Of a stretch of DNA of 64,000 bases, positions 24,454-34,198 are shown piece after piece. Under the pieces are notes generated by a model that made no database searches, had not been told where the DNA came from, and saw nothing but the letters and a program-made list of their open reading frames with translations. A program made the translations under genes and the position numbers. The stretch is from Alphaproteobacteria bacterium (lineage in GTDB: Bacteria; Pseudomonadota; Alphaproteobacteria; Sphingomonadales; Sphingomonadaceae): the NCBI GenBank assembly GCA_030424845.1, contig JAUHWC010000002.1:310001-374000 (forward strand), given 5' to 3'. Position 1 is the stretch's first letter; every line of letters starts with the position of its first letter.

Positions 24454-27100
24454 GGCTGCGGGCCACCTGTTCGGAGGTGTCGCGCGAGAGCCTGGGGGCT
24501 GCCGAAATCCGCTCGAGCTCCGCGCGCATCAACTCCGCACGGCCCGGCTCGATCCGGCGCCAGCGGCCCAGCGGCGAAACGAATCGCGCCGCGGTCTGCG
24601 GGTTGAGCGGGTCCAGCGCCAGGATCAGGTCCGCGATCATGCGGTAGCCCTCGCCGTCCGCGGCATGGAAGGCGTGCGGGCTGGCCGCAAAGGCCATGTA
24701 GAGCGAGCGTACGCGGTTGGGATTCTTCAGCGTGAATTCCGGATGGTCGGCCAGTGCCTTCACATGGCCCAGCGCATCGGGGTGGAGCGAGCTTGCCTGG
24801 ATGGCGAACCACTTGTCCAGCACCAGCGCATTGCCCTTGTAGCGGTTGTAGAAGTCGAGCAGCTTGTGCGTGCGTTCCGGCGCTTCCAACCCTGCCAGCA
24901 CCATCAGCGCGCCTTGCCTGTCGGTCATGTTGTCCGCCGCATCATATTGCCCGGCTGCCATCTTCGCGGCGAGCGCGGGGTTGCCTTCCGCGAGATAGAC
25001 CAGCGCCTGCGTCTTCACCTTACGCGCACCGCGTGCCGCGGCATCGAGGCTGTAGGGCACGGCACTTGCGCGGCCGTGCAGCGTGACGAACTCGGCCTCC
25101 AGCTCCTTCGCCAGCCAGCCGCGCAGCGCCTGGCGCTCCTCGTGGATCCTGCCGGGATCTGCCACCAGCATCTGTTCGGCCAGGTAGGTCTGGCTGGGCA
25201 GGATCAGCAGCTCGCCGCGCATCAAATCGTCCAGCGCATCATCCGCCAGCACCGCTGCCAGCGCATCGGCGATGGACCTGCGCCCGGCATCGCGCGCGGC
25301 TTCGTCCAGCTTGCCGTCCACCACGTCCTTCAGGTGGGTCACGACCAGTTCCTGCATCGCCTCGTAGCGGGCGAAGGGATCGTCATCATGTGCGGCAAGA
25401 AAGACAAGGTCTTCCGTTTCCACCGAACGGTTGATCGCCACGGGCGCGGTGAAACCACGGTTCATGGAAAGCACGGGCCTTTGCGCGAAGCCGGGGAAGG
25501 TGAAGCTGTCCTGCGCCTTGTCCAGCACCAGCAGCCGCTCCCCCTTGTGCGCGCCTGAAGCCCGATCGAACAGGGCGATCTTCAACGGCACGGGCATGGG
25601 CTTCTTGGCCGGCTGGTCGGGCGTTGCCGGCACGGTTTGCGACAGGTGCAGCGTCACCGTGTCTGCGTCATGCTCCATCTTCACGTCGATCCGCGGCGTG
25701 CCGGCTTGCGAATACCACAGGCGGAACTGGCCGAGGTCCAGCCTCGCACCGTCCTCGATCGCCTTGACGAAATCCTCGCAAGTGGCCGCTTCACCGTCAT
25801 GCCGGTCGAAATAGAGGTCGCAGCCTTTGCGGAAGGCTTCCTCGCCCGCCATCACGCGCATCATGCGGATGACTTCGGCGCCCTTGTTGTAGACAGTGGC
25901 GGTGTAGAAGTTGGAAATCTCGCGATAGCTGTCCGGGCGGATGGGGTGCGCCAGCGGCCCGGAATCCTCGGGGAACTGCACGGAACGCAGCACCCGCACA
26001 TCCTCTATCCGCTTGACCGGTTCGGACCCCATGTCCTGGCTGAACAGCTGGTCGCGCAGCACGGTGAAGCCTTCCTTCAGCGAGAGCTGGAACCAGTCTC
26101 GGCAGGTGATGCGGTTGCCCGACCAATTGTGGAAGTATTCATGCGCGATCACGCCTTCCACCGCATCGAAATCGCTATCGGTCGCGGTGTCCGGGTCTGC
26201 CAGCACATATTTGGTATTGAAGATGTTGAGGCCCTTGTTCTCCATCGCGCCCATGTTGAAATCGGACACGGCGACGATGTTGAACAGGTCGAGGTCGTAC
26301 TCGCGGCCGAACACCTCCTCGTCCCATTTCATGCTCTTCTTGAGCGCTTCCATGGCATGGCCGGTGCGCTCCAGATCGCCTTCGCGGACATAGATGTTGA
26401 GCGTGACCTCGCGACCGCTCACCGTCGTGAAGCTGTCGGTATTGGCAACAAGGTCACCCGCCACCAGCGCGAAGAGATAGGCGGGCTTGGGCCAGGGATC
26501 GTGCCATTCGGCCCAATGCGTGCCGTCCGCGTTCTCGCCGCTGGCCTCGCAATTGCCGTTGGACAGCAGGACGGGGAACTTCGCCTTGTCGCCCGTCATC
26601 CGCACGCGGTAGGTGGACAGGACATCGGGCCGGTCCGGGAAGAAGGTGATGCGGCGGAAGCCTTCCGCCTCGCACTGGGTGCACAGCATGCCGCTCGAGG
26701 CATAGAGGCCCATCAGCTGCGTATTGGCGGACGGGTCGATCCGGGTGGTCACTTCGATCAGGTGGCTGTCGCCGACCAGCGGCACCATCAGGTCATCGCC
26801 ATCCATGGACCAGCTGTTGATGACCTCGCCATCGACCTTCACTTCCAGCGGGACAAGGCCATCGCCATTGAGGCGGATGCTATCCGCGTGGTCCGCCCTG
26901 GCATTGCGCTGCACCGTCAGCTTCGAGGCGATGCGGGTGCTTTCGAGCCCGAGATCGAAATCGAGCGCGATCTCCGGCACCAGCCACGCAAAGGGCCTGT
27001 AGTCCTCCCGACGGATGGTGACGGGTTCCTGCGGGGTGGCGGCGGCATCAGCCATTTCGGGGTTGCCGTCCGGGTTCGAAGATGTGCGGGCAATATCCAT
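24446..27100 (-). CDS. pepN: aminopeptidase N (M1 family)
   Basis: An 884-residue zinc metallopeptidase removing N-terminal residues in the cytoplasm. The substrate motif G284-AMEN and zinc site H320-E-Y-F-H324 are visible, with the third ligand E343 in LKEGFTV. The length fits the E. coli-type PepN with its helical C-terminal domain. Starts at 27100 or 27055 (MADAAATP) are both possible; neither has a strong ribosome site. It is divergent from the SDR gene with a 53-base gap. Confidence 0.94.
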   Translation of the reverse strand: MDIARTSSNPDGNPEMADAAATPQEPVTIRREDYRPFAWLVPEIALDFDLGLESTRIASKLTVQRNARADHADSIRLNGDGLVPLEVKVDGEVINSWSMDGDDLMVPLVGDSHLIEVTTRIDPSANTQLMGLYASSGMLCTQCEAEGFRRITFFPDRPDVLSTYRVRMTGDKAKFPVLLSNGNCEASGENADGTHWAEWHDPWPKPAYLFALVAGDLVANTDSFTTVSGREVTLNIYVREGDLERTGHAMEALKKSMKWDEEVFGREYDLDLFNIVAVSDFNMGAMENKGLNIFNTKYVLADPDTATDSDFDAVEGVIAHEYFHNWSGNRITCRDWFQLSLKEGFTVLRDQLFSQDMGSEPVKRIEDVRVLRSVQFPEDSGPLAHPIRPDSYREISNFYTATVYNKGAEVIRMMRVMAGEEAFRKGCDLYFDRHDGEAATCEDFVKAIEDGARLDLGQFRLWYSQAGTPRIDVKMEHDADTVTLHLSQTVPATPDQPAKKPMPVPLKIALFDRASGAHKGERLLVLDKAQDSFTFPGFAQRPVLSMNRGFTAPVAINRSVETEDLVFLAAHDDDPFARYEAMQELVVTHLKDVVDGKLDEAARDAGRRSIADALAAVLADDALDDLMRGELLILPSQTYLAEQMLVADPGRIHEERQALRGWLAKELEAEFVTLHGRASAVPYSLDAAARGARKVKTQALVYLAEGNPALAAKMAAGQYDAADNMTDRQGALMVLAGLEAPERTHKLLDFYNRYKGNALVLDKWFAIQASSLHPDALGHVKALADHPEFTLKNPNRVRSLYMAFAASPHAFHAADGEGYRMIADLILALDPLNPQTAARFVSPLGRWRRIEPGRAELMRAELERISAAPRLSRDTSEQVARSLG

Positions 27101-27153
27101 GGCAAGTGATTTAGGTGCTTTCGCCAAGGCTTCCAAGCGTTAGGATCAGGCAC

Positions 27154-27933
27154 ATGGCACATCTGCTGATTTTCGGGCTGGGATATACGGCAAAGCGCGT
27201 GGCTGCACGGATGGAGGCTGCCGGGTGGAGGGTGGAGGCCACGGGTCGCGACGGCTCCCTCGATTTCGCCGATGAGGCAGCGGTGCTGGAGGCCATCAGG
27301 CGATCCACCCACGTGCTGTCCTCCGTCCCGCCGGCGCGTGACGGCACCGAACCGGTGCTCGATGCCCATGAAGCGGCAATTTGCGGAAAGCAGCTGTTCT
27401 ACCTGTCCTCCACGGGGGTCTACGGGGACACAGGCGGGGCCTGGGTGGACGAAAGCGCACCCACCGGAACCGGCAGGCGCACATCGCGCGCCAAAGCCGA
27501 TGCGCGCTGGCTGGAGATGGGCGCACGCGTGTTCCGCCTGCCCGGAATCTATGGTCCTGGCCGCAGCGCGCTCGATCGCGTGGCCAGCGGCAAGGCTCAC
27601 AGGATCGATCTGCCGGGGCAGGTCTTCAGCCGCGTCCACGTGGAGGATATTGCCAGCGGGGTCGCACTGGCGATGGAGCGCGACGCGCCGCCGGGCGCCT
27701 ACAACCTCGGCGACGATCTGCCGACCAGCCAGAACGCCGTGATCGAACATGCCTGCGCGCTTTTGGGGGTGGAGCCGCCGCCGCTGCTATCGCTCGACGA
27801 GGCCGGCCTGTCCGAGATGGCGAAGGGCTTCTATGCCGAGAACCGCCGCGTGGCGAACGGCAAGGCCAAGCGCGTGCTCGGCTGGCGACCGCGATTCCCG
27901 ACCTTTCGCGAGGGCCTCGCCAGCCTCCTCTAG
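27154..27933 (+). CDS. NAD(P)-binding SDR-family epimerase-like protein
   Basis: A 259-residue atypical short-chain dehydrogenase like E. coli YeeZ. The Rossmann motif is IFGLGYTAKRVA near residue 5. The catalytic-type stretch FYLSSTGVYGDTGG is followed by RLPGIYGPGRSALDRV. It lacks the long C-terminal domain of sugar epimerases. AGGATCAGG precedes the ATG at 27154. Substrate unknown. Its stop overlaps tail-to-tail with the DMT transporter stop by 4 bases. Confidence 0.82.
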   Translation: MAHLLIFGLGYTAKRVAARMEAAGWRVEATGRDGSLDFADEAAVLEAIRRSTHVLSSVPPARDGTEPVLDAHEAAICGKQLFYLSSTGVYGDTGGAWVDESAPTGTGRRTSRAKADARWLEMGARVFRLPGIYGPGRSALDRVASGKAHRIDLPGQVFSRVHVEDIASGVALAMERDAPPGAYNLGDDLPTSQNAVIEHACALLGVEPPPLLSLDEAGLSEMAKGFYAENRRVANGKAKRVLGWRPRFPTFREGLASLL

Positions 27934-28883
27934 TCCACCTCGTGCCGCAGCTGGGTGGCCTGCCCCACCTTTACCGACTTGATCTTGCGGGACCTGAGCG
28001 CCAGCAGCATGCCGACAAGCGAGAGCGCCATCCCGCCAGCGGCCAGCAGCGTCCAGCGGTAGTCCTCGAAGAAGGTCGACAGCAGCATCGCCACCACCAC
28101 GGTGACGATGGAGTTGTAGGCGGTGCGACCGGCGCCGATCTCCCTCACGAGGTTGTAATGCAGCGGGAAGGTGACGATCGAGCCGATGATCGCGAGATAG
28201 GCCGTGCCTGCCCATAAATCCCAGCCGGTTGGCAGCACCGGCGCGCCCACCGTGACCAGCGCGAAGACAAGGTCTGCCGCCAGGCCATAAAGCATCGCCC
28301 AGGCCAGCAGGCTGACCATGGCGATCCGCCGGCCCACATCGTTCGCCTGCACCACATTGGCGATGGATGCGGACAAGATCCCGCCCACCGTCAGCACGAT
28401 GCCCAGCGGCACGCTGCCGCCCATGGTGGTGGTTTCGGCCTCATGGACCAGCAACAGCACCACGCCCACGATCGCCACCGCACTGCCCAGCAGGAAGCCC
28501 GGTTCGATCCGTTCCCCGATGAAGATGCGCGCGAAGAAGGCGTTGGGCACCATCAGCAGCGCGAACATCACCGCCACGATGCCGGAGGTGAGATGCAGTT
28601 CGGCATGGTAGACGAACAGGAAATTGCCGCAGAACTGCGCCACGCCCACCGCCGCTGCCAGCACATGGCCGGGGCCATCGAGGCGCAGCTGCTTTTTCAT
28701 CAGCCATGCGAGCAGGAACATGCCGGGCGTCGCCAGCGCAAAGCGGTAGAACACCGCCCAAGCCGCCGGCACGCCGTTGATCTGGCCGGTGATCACCCAC
28801 CAGGTCGATCCCCAGATTATGCCGGTAAGCATGAAGGGCACCACCACGCGGGCGCGCAACATGCCGGATGCGCCATCGCTCAT
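27930..28883 (-). CDS. EamA/DMT-family transporter
   Basis: A 317-residue inner-membrane protein with about ten hydrophobic helices in two EamA repeats (for example PFMLTGIIWGSTWWVITG and PLGIVLTVGGILSASIANVV). Family members export amino acids, metabolites or drugs. The ATG at 28883 overlaps the threonine aldolase stop (ATGA), so the two are translationally coupled, which makes export of an amino acid-related compound a reasonable guess. Confidence 0.87.
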   Translation of the reverse strand: MSDGASGMLRARVVVPFMLTGIIWGSTWWVITGQINGVPAAWAVFYRFALATPGMFLLAWLMKKQLRLDGPGHVLAAAVGVAQFCGNFLFVYHAELHLTSGIVAVMFALLMVPNAFFARIFIGERIEPGFLLGSAVAIVGVVLLLVHEAETTTMGGSVPLGIVLTVGGILSASIANVVQANDVGRRIAMVSLLAWAMLYGLAADLVFALVTVGAPVLPTGWDLWAGTAYLAIIGSIVTFPLHYNLVREIGAGRTAYNSIVTVVVAMLLSTFFEDYRWTLLAAGGMALSLVGMLLALRSRKIKSVKVGQATQLRHEVD

Positions 28884-29875
28884 AGGCTTGCAATCGCCTT
28901 GCCCAGCGCGGCGGCATCGTCTTCCCGGGCATCCCACGCGGTCACGAAACGGGCGGCATCAGGGCCCCAGTCATAAAAGACGAAGCCCCGGGCGCGAAGG
29001 GCATCGCGCTCGGCAGGCGAGCAGCGGCAGAACAACTCGTTGGCTTCCACCGGATGCAGCAGGCGGTCGCCCGCACCATCGGCGATATGCGCCGCCGCGG
29101 CATTGGCGGCACGCGCATTTTCCAGCCACAGGTCGCCATCCAGCATGGCCAGCAATTGCGCCGCCATGAAGCGGCCCTTGCTCTGCAAATGGCCCGCGCG
29201 CTTGCGCCGCCAGCGGGCCACATCCGCCAGCGAAGGATCGAGGAAGACAACCGCTTCCGCGCTCATCCCGCCGTTCTTGATGAAACCGAAGCTCAAGGCA
29301 TCCATGTCCCCGCAGGTTTCCGCCGCCGAAAGGCCCAGGAACGCGGCCGCATTGGCAAAGCGGGCACCGTCCATGTGCGTTTTCAGCCCGCGCTTGCGCG
29401 CGAGCGCAGTCAGGGCCGCCAGGTCATCCGGGCGATAGACGCAGCCATCTTCGGTCGCCTGTGTGAGTGACAGGGCATGCGCCTGCACGCGGTGCACATC
29501 ATCGCGAATCGCATCGAGCACGTCGGTCACGCTGTCCACCGTCAGACGGGCATGTTCGCCACCCGCCAGCAGCAGCTTGGCACCGTGCAGGTAGAAGCCG
29601 GGTGCGCCGCATTCATCGACTTCGATATGCGAATCGGGATGGCAAACCACCCCGCCGTGCGGCTCCACCATGGTTGCCAGCGCCAGGCAATTGGCAGCCG
29701 TGCCCGTGGCTGCCCACAGCACCGCGACCTCGCGCCCGAAGACCGCGCCAAAGGCATCGTCGAGCCGGGTGCTCAGTGCATCGCCATCATAGGGCGTATC
29801 GGGTGCATCGGCGGCCTGCATCGCTTCCCACACCTTGGGGTGGACGCGGGCGCTGTTGTCGGACAGGAACTGCAT
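28880..29875 (-). CDS. ltaE: low-specificity L-threonine aldolase-like PLP enzyme
   Basis: A 331-residue fold-type I PLP enzyme. It begins FLSDNSARVHPKVWEAM, has the conserved HMDGARFANAAAFL and the likely PLP lysine in SFGFIKNGGM. The family cleaves threonine or allo-threonine to glycine and acetaldehyde. A longer open frame upstream has no homology. The gene diverges from the acetyltransferase gene with a 51-base gap and is coupled to a DMT exporter. The symbol is by family. Confidence 0.84.
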   Translation of the reverse strand: MQFLSDNSARVHPKVWEAMQAADAPDTPYDGDALSTRLDDAFGAVFGREVAVLWAATGTAANCLALATMVEPHGGVVCHPDSHIEVDECGAPGFYLHGAKLLLAGGEHARLTVDSVTDVLDAIRDDVHRVQAHALSLTQATEDGCVYRPDDLAALTALARKRGLKTHMDGARFANAAAFLGLSAAETCGDMDALSFGFIKNGGMSAEAVVFLDPSLADVARWRRKRAGHLQSKGRFMAAQLLAMLDGDLWLENARAANAAAAHIADGAGDRLLHPVEANELFCRCSPAERDALRARGFVFYDWGPDAARFVTAWDAREDDAAALGKAIASL

Positions 29876-29926
29876 GTGGAACGCAATGGCCCCGCCGCCC
29901 GTTTCTGGCAAGAAGGAGAAAAGTCC

Positions 29927-30259
29927 GTGTCCGAACAGCCTGCAACAAATGAAGAGCCTGCCATCATCCGCGAGGAACATGACGGCGGCGGAGCCTATTC
30001 GATGGAAGTGGAAGGCGCGCACCGCCCGGCGGTGCTGACGTGGAAGGCGCCCGGCGAGAATGGCGAGATCCGGGTGGTGGACCACACCTTCACCCCGCCC
30101 GAGGCGCGCGGCAAGGGCATTGCCGCCCTCCTGGTGGAAGCGATCGTGGCCGATGCCCGCGAACAGGGCTTCAAGATCGCGCCGCAGTGCCCCTATGTCG
30201 TGCACAAGTTCGGCAAGAACCCCGAATGGGAGGACCTGCGCGCACCGCTGCCACGGTAA
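29927..30259 (+). CDS. YidJ/NATD1-type small GNAT acetyltransferase
   Basis: A 110-residue protein starting at a GTG preceded by AGAAGGAG, a near-ideal ribosome site. The compact acetyl-CoA fold shows HTFTPPEARGKGIAALLVEA, matching the R/Q-x-x-G-x-G/A loop, and the C-terminal CPYVVHKFGKNPEW typical of the minimal GNAT family. The acceptor is unknown. Confidence 0.85.
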   Translation: MSEQPATNEEPAIIREEHDGGGAYSMEVEGAHRPAVLTWKAPGENGEIRVVDHTFTPPEARGKGIAALLVEAIVADAREQGFKIAPQCPYVVHKFGKNPEWEDLRAPLPR

Positions 30260-30270
30260 CGGTCTGCCCG

Positions 30271-31803
30271 TCAGCGTGGCAGGTTGGCGAAATCCACCGC
30301 GGCAATACTCTCCAGCACCCCGCATCGCATCGCTTCGGCTTCCTCCAGCTTCAGGCCGTTGAAGGCAAGCGTTCCGCCAGCAAGCCCGAAGACAAGGTGG
30401 CAATAGCCGCGCCGCCTTGCGATCGGCCCTTGCGCGATCTCCACCGAATGCAGCTTCATCGGGCTAGCAACGGTGGTGCGCGGCGCCAGCCAGCCGCGCC
30501 TTGTCAGGATCTGCGTGGCATCGACGGCGTGGCGCTCATAATGCCACAGGAAGTGCTGGCGCACCGCCTCGAACAGGGCGATCGCAAACAGCACCGGCGC
30601 GATCCACTCCGTCTGCTCGAAGAACAGGCAGGCAATCCCGGCAATGGTGATGGGAATCGCGCTGAACATGGCAGCATCGATGCGGTATTTCGGGCTGGGC
30701 CTGTGCCAGTCGGTATCGGCGGCGGGCAGGTGGAAGCCGGCTTCGGCGACGATCGGTTCCAGCTCCGCCATCTGCGCGAAGGGGGCGACGTCGTGATTGG
30801 CCGAGCGGGAATCCTGCGCCAGGCTGATGAAGGAAAGCGAATGCCAGCCCCATACGCGGCGGACGATGCCGGTGCCGACGGTCACCGCCTGCACCCTGTG
30901 GGCGGGCATCACCACGTCGGTCTTGGTCAGCAACCCGCGGCGGCGGCGGAAACCCTTGGGCGTCTTCTCGAGTCGGAAATCCCAATCGCGCAGCACCGTG
31001 CGGACCACGCCCGTCACGATGCCCAGCAAGGCCAGCGTGGCCAGCGCCACGAACAGCCCGATGGCTTGCGATGCCCAGCCAAGGCCCGCCAGCCACTGGC
31101 CCGGCCCGGACAGGCGCTGTTCCCACCCTTCAAGGTCCCACAGGTCGAAGGGCAGCAGGAATTCGACCTGCTGCAATGTCGCGCCCAGGATGGCAACGAT
31201 GACCAGCGAGAACTCGAACAGGCCGAAATTGACCAGCCGGGCCGGCGGCATGGCGAACAGCAATGTGCCCCGCTCAGGCGCGGCGGGCTCCTCCACCGGA
31301 CGCGCGTCGGGAGATGAGACAGGGAGTGCGGGCGCTTCCTTCTGGTCCCGCACAACTTCGCGCAGGCGCTCGCCCTCCTCCATCGTGACATAGGCAAGCT
31401 CCAGCTCGTCCTTGCCGCCGACGCCGGTCTCGAAGCGTACTTCGACCAGCCCGAACAGACGGGGCAGCAGGCCTTGCTCGATGCTCACGTCCTGGATCCG
31501 ATCGTATGGGACAGAGCGCGCCTGGCGGCTGATGATGCCCTGCTCCAGCCGCACGTCGCTCTCGCTCACAAGGTAACGCAGCTTGCGCCATGACAGCCAC
31601 GATCCGCCGACGTTGAACAGCAGGATCAGCAGCAGGATCAGCAGCAGCAGGCCTGTGCCCAGCCCGCCCACGCCCTGCGAGCCGAACAGGGCGATCACCA
31701 TCGGGAAGATCGCCTGCTTCAGGTTGCCGATACCGGTAACGACCACGGCATAGGGGTGGACCCTCTGCCAGCCTTCGGCGATTTCCTCTTCTGCCGTGCT
31801 CAC
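30271..31803 (-). CDS. PH-domain membrane protein (YdbT-like)
   Basis: A 510-residue protein with bacterial PH (bPH2) domains between paired membrane helices. Segments such as VRLEQGIISRQARSVPYDRIQDVSIEQGLLPR and VMPAHRVQAV are the conserved strand pattern. It starts at a GTG overlapping the stop of the partner PH gene by 4 bases. YdbS/YdbT-type pairs are common in bacteria; their function is not established. Confidence 0.85.
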   Translation of the reverse strand: MSTAEEEIAEGWQRVHPYAVVVTGIGNLKQAIFPMVIALFGSQGVGGLGTGLLLLILLLILLFNVGGSWLSWRKLRYLVSESDVRLEQGIISRQARSVPYDRIQDVSIEQGLLPRLFGLVEVRFETGVGGKDELELAYVTMEEGERLREVVRDQKEAPALPVSSPDARPVEEPAAPERGTLLFAMPPARLVNFGLFEFSLVIVAILGATLQQVEFLLPFDLWDLEGWEQRLSGPGQWLAGLGWASQAIGLFVALATLALLGIVTGVVRTVLRDWDFRLEKTPKGFRRRRGLLTKTDVVMPAHRVQAVTVGTGIVRRVWGWHSLSFISLAQDSRSANHDVAPFAQMAELEPIVAEAGFHLPAADTDWHRPSPKYRIDAAMFSAIPITIAGIACLFFEQTEWIAPVLFAIALFEAVRQHFLWHYERHAVDATQILTRRGWLAPRTTVASPMKLHSVEIAQGPIARRRGYCHLVFGLAGGTLAFNGLKLEEAEAMRCGVLESIAAVDFANLPR

Positions 31804-32276
31804 AGCGTCTCGCGCTTCACATGCCCGCGGATCGCCTCGCGCATGACAACGGCAGTCTCGTGCCTGAGGCCGGGCAGGACCACGGAGGCATTGTGCGTGC
31901 CAGCTGTATGCAGCACCAGCCGGCCGATGCCGAAGGCCCGTTCCAGCGGGCCTTGCTCCACGTCGATATGTTGCACCCGGCTGAAGGGAACCACGGTATC
32001 CTTGCGGAACATCAGCCCGCGGACCACGCGCAGGCGATCATCGCTGATGTCATAGCCACGGGCGTTGAACCGCTTGAGCGGCACCATCAGCACCAGCAGG
32101 CTGAACACCAGCACCACCGGGACCAGGAACGCCCCCGTGAACAGCAGCCCGCCGATTTCGCCCGCCAGCGCCCCGGCCACGAACGGTAAGGCGATCAACA
32201 GCGTCTCGATCCGTAAGACGGTGACATAGGAAGGGTCGAGCGGGGTAAGCCCCTCATTTGCAAGGCGTGGGTCCAT
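31800..32276 (-). CDS. PH-domain membrane protein (YdbS-like)
   Basis: A 158-residue protein from the ATG at 32276 (MDPRLANEGLTPLDPSY). Two hydrophobic helices (about 26-62) precede one bPH2 domain with DDRLRVVRGLMFRKDTVVPFSRVQHIDVEQGPLE. It is the upstream member of the pair. The open frame continues much further upstream, but through the palindromic repeat and the tRNA, so that part is not coding. Confidence 0.85.
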   Translation of the reverse strand: MDPRLANEGLTPLDPSYVTVLRIETLLIALPFVAGALAGEIGGLLFTGAFLVPVVLVFSLLVLMVPLKRFNARGYDISDDRLRVVRGLMFRKDTVVPFSRVQHIDVEQGPLERAFGIGRLVLHTAGTHNASVVLPGLRHETAVVMREAIRGHVKRETL

Positions 32277-32332
32277 GGGTGCCTTATTTGCACCATACAC
32301 CTTGGCGAGGCAAGTTCGGTTTGGCCCCTCAA

Positions 32333-32540
32333 GCGCCGGGCGCGAGCCATCCGGCTCGCTTGGCTTCCGCCCTAACGGGCGGCGCATGGTCATGCGCTGG
32401 CGTCGCGTTCCGCGCCGCGACCATTCCATGCCAATCGGCTGGCACTGATAACGGGCCGCAGGACCGCAAGGCCAAGGGCCGCCCGCAGCGAAGGGAGGCG
32501 AAGCCGACCGATAGCGAGGATAGCCAAGGGAGCGGATGCG
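32333..32540 (+). repeat. palindromic intergenic repeat, copy A
   Basis: A GC-rich patch full of short inverted repeats. Positions 32379-32418 match the reverse complement of 41943-41982 at 35 of 40 bases. Further shared blocks include GACCGCAAG (32462) and GCAGCG-AGGGAGGC followed by GGATAGCC and GGATGCG. Copy B lies in opposite orientation 9.5 kb away. It resembles REP-like intergenic elements. Confidence 0.65.
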
Positions 32541-32572
32541 AACGCCGGCGCTTGAGGCCATGGAAGTGGAAA

Positions 32573-32647
32573 TGGTGCTGCTAGAGAGAATTGAACTCTC
32601 GACCTCACCCTTACCAAGGGTGCGCTCTACCACTGAGCTACAGCAGC
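32573..32647 (-). tRNA. tRNA-Thr (anticodon GGT)
   Basis: A minus-strand cloverleaf: acceptor GCTGCTG pairs with TAGCAGC, the D-arm is GCTCAGTGGTAGAGC, the anticodon arm CACCC-TTGGTAA-GGGTG gives GGT, and the T-arm is GAGAGTTCAATTCTC. A genomic CCA follows at 32573-32575. Confidence 0.96.
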
Positions 32648-32767
32648 ATGCCATTTCGAGCCGTGAGACATGCGTCAATCGCGGAACAGGCGCGCGCTAT
32701 TGTCGGCAAGGCGGCGAAAGTCAAGCCATGCTTGAGGTGCGAGCGCAAAATCGCCATGAAACGTGCT

Positions 32768-32923
32768 ATGAGCACCCCTGATCACAAGCTTTCGCGCGAG
32801 GAGCGGCTAGCCGCCAAGCTGCGCGAGAACCTGCGCCGCCGGAAATCGCAGGCAAAGGCCCAGCAAGAGGCAAAGCCCGGGAAGGGCGAGGCAGGCCTTC
32901 CCAAGGGCGATTCGAAAAGCTAA
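32768..32923 (+). CDS. small basic hypothetical protein
   Basis: A 51-residue, highly charged, Lys/Arg-rich peptide (KLSREERLAAKLRENLRRRK) without membrane segment. The length and the position just before gpmA suggest a conserved small alphaproteobacterial protein, but I cannot name a function. An in-frame ATG at 32756 would add four residues. No strong ribosome site is seen. Confidence 0.55.
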   Translation: MSTPDHKLSREERLAAKLRENLRRRKSQAKAQQEAKPGKGEAGLPKGDSKS

Positions 32924-32949
32924 CGGGGCGCCATCTATCTTGCCGCCTC

Positions 32950-32977
32950 GCGGTCCGGCTCTTCGGGCCGGAACCGC
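32950..32977 (+). other. hairpin in the gpmA leader
   Basis: GCGGT-CCGGC pairs with GCCGG-A-ACCGC around a TCTTCGG loop, with one bulged A. It ends 15 bases before the gpmA ATG, just before the ribosome site. It may be a terminator for the small upstream gene or a leader structure. Confidence 0.35.
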
Positions 32978-32992
32978 CAACTGGAGCAGAAC

Positions 32993-33679
32993 ATGCCGAC
33001 CCTCATCCTCGTGCGCCATGGCCAGAGCCAGTGGAACCTGGAAAACCGTTTCACCGGCTGGTGGGATGTCGACCTTACCGAAAAGGGCGTGGCCGAAGCC
33101 AAGGCCGCGGGCAAATTGCTGGCGGAAAAGGGCCTGCTGCCCACGGTCGCCTATTGCTCTGTCCAGAAGCGCGCGATCAAGACCCTGCACCTGGCGCTGG
33201 AATATTGCGGCCGACTGTGGATCCCAGAAACCAAGGACTGGCGCCTCAACGAGCGTCACTATGGCGGGCTGACCGGCCTCAACAAGGCCGAAACGGCGGA
33301 AAAGCACGGCGAGGAGCAGGTGAAGATCTGGCGCCGCAGCTTCGACACACCGCCGCCGCCGCTGGAGGCCGGCAGCGAGTATGACCTTGCCGGCGATGCC
33401 CGTTACGAAGGGATCGACATTCCCAACACCGAAAGCCTGAAGCTGACAATCGAGCGTGTGCTGCCCTACTGGGAAGCGGAGATCCTGCCGGCCCTCGCCA
33501 GCGGCGAAACGGTGATCATTTCCGCCCACGGCAATTCCCTGCGCGCGCTGGTAAAGCACCTGTCCGGCATTTCGGACGAGGATATCACCGGTCTCGAGAT
33601 TCCCACCGGCCAGCCGATCGTCTATGACTTTGATGACAATATACAGCCGGGTAAACGGCACTACCTGAAGGACCGCTAA
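32993..33679 (+). CDS. gpmA: 2,3-bisphosphoglycerate-dependent phosphoglycerate mutase
   Basis: A 228-residue glycolytic enzyme interconverting 3- and 2-phosphoglycerate through a phosphohistidine. The catalytic motif is [12 protein letters not shown] with His9; [14 protein letters not shown] and [14 protein letters not shown] are the other active-site blocks. It opens a long same-strand run reaching 41796. Confidence 0.96.
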   Translation: MPTLILVRHGQSQWNLENRFTGWWDVDLTEKGVAEAKAAGKLLAEKGLLPTVAYCSVQKRAIKTLHLALEYCGRLWIPETKDWRLNERHYGGLTGLNKAETAEKHGEEQVKIWRRSFDTPPPPLEAGSEYDLAGDARYEGIDIPNTESLKLTIERVLPYWEAEILPALASGETVIISAHGNSLRALVKHLSGISDEDITGLEIPTGQPIVYDFDDNIQPGKRHYLKDR

Positions 33680-33685
33680 GACATC

Positions 33686-34171
33686 ATGTCCGCACCAGTC
33701 GCCATCGTGATGGGTAGCCAGTCCGACTGGCCGACCATGAAACTCGCCGCCGAAGTGCTGGACGAGCTGGGTGTGGAGCATGACTGCCGCATCGTCTCCG
33801 CCCACCGCACGCCGGACAGGCTACACGCATTCGGCAAGGGCGCGGCCGACGAAGGCTTCAAGGTGATCATCGCCGGCGCCGGCGGGGCAGCCCACCTACC
33901 CGGCATGGTGGCCGCGCTGACCCACCTGCCGGTGCTGGGCGTGCCGGTGAAGAGCCGCGCGCTTTCCGGGCAGGACAGCCTGCTGTCGATCGTGCAGATG
34001 CCCGCCGGCGTTCCCGTAGGCACGCTGGCCATCGGCGATGCGGGCGCGACCAATGCCGGCATCATGGCAGCATCGATCCTGGCACTGGAAGATGCCGAGC
34101 TTGCCGAACGGCTGATCGCCTTCCGCGAGGCGCAGACCGCGCGCGTGGCAGAAAAGCCGGACGACCGGTAA
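33686..34171 (+). CDS. purE: N5-carboxyaminoimidazole ribonucleotide mutase
   Basis: A 161-residue class I PurE that shifts the carboxyl of N5-CAIR to C4 in purine synthesis. Motifs are [13 protein letters not shown]-like at the N-terminus, [13 protein letters not shown] and [13 protein letters not shown]. It starts 6 bases after gpmA and is followed by purK, its substrate supplier. Confidence 0.96.
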   Translation: MSAPVAIVMGSQSDWPTMKLAAEVLDELGVEHDCRIVSAHRTPDRLHAFGKGAADEGFKVIIAGAGGAAHLPGMVAALTHLPVLGVPVKSRALSGQDSLLSIVQMPAGVPVGTLAIGDAGATNAGIMAASILALEDAELAERLIAFREAQTARVAEKPDDR

Positions 34172-34198
34172 GCAGCCGGCAAGGGAGGCAAGCAGCAC

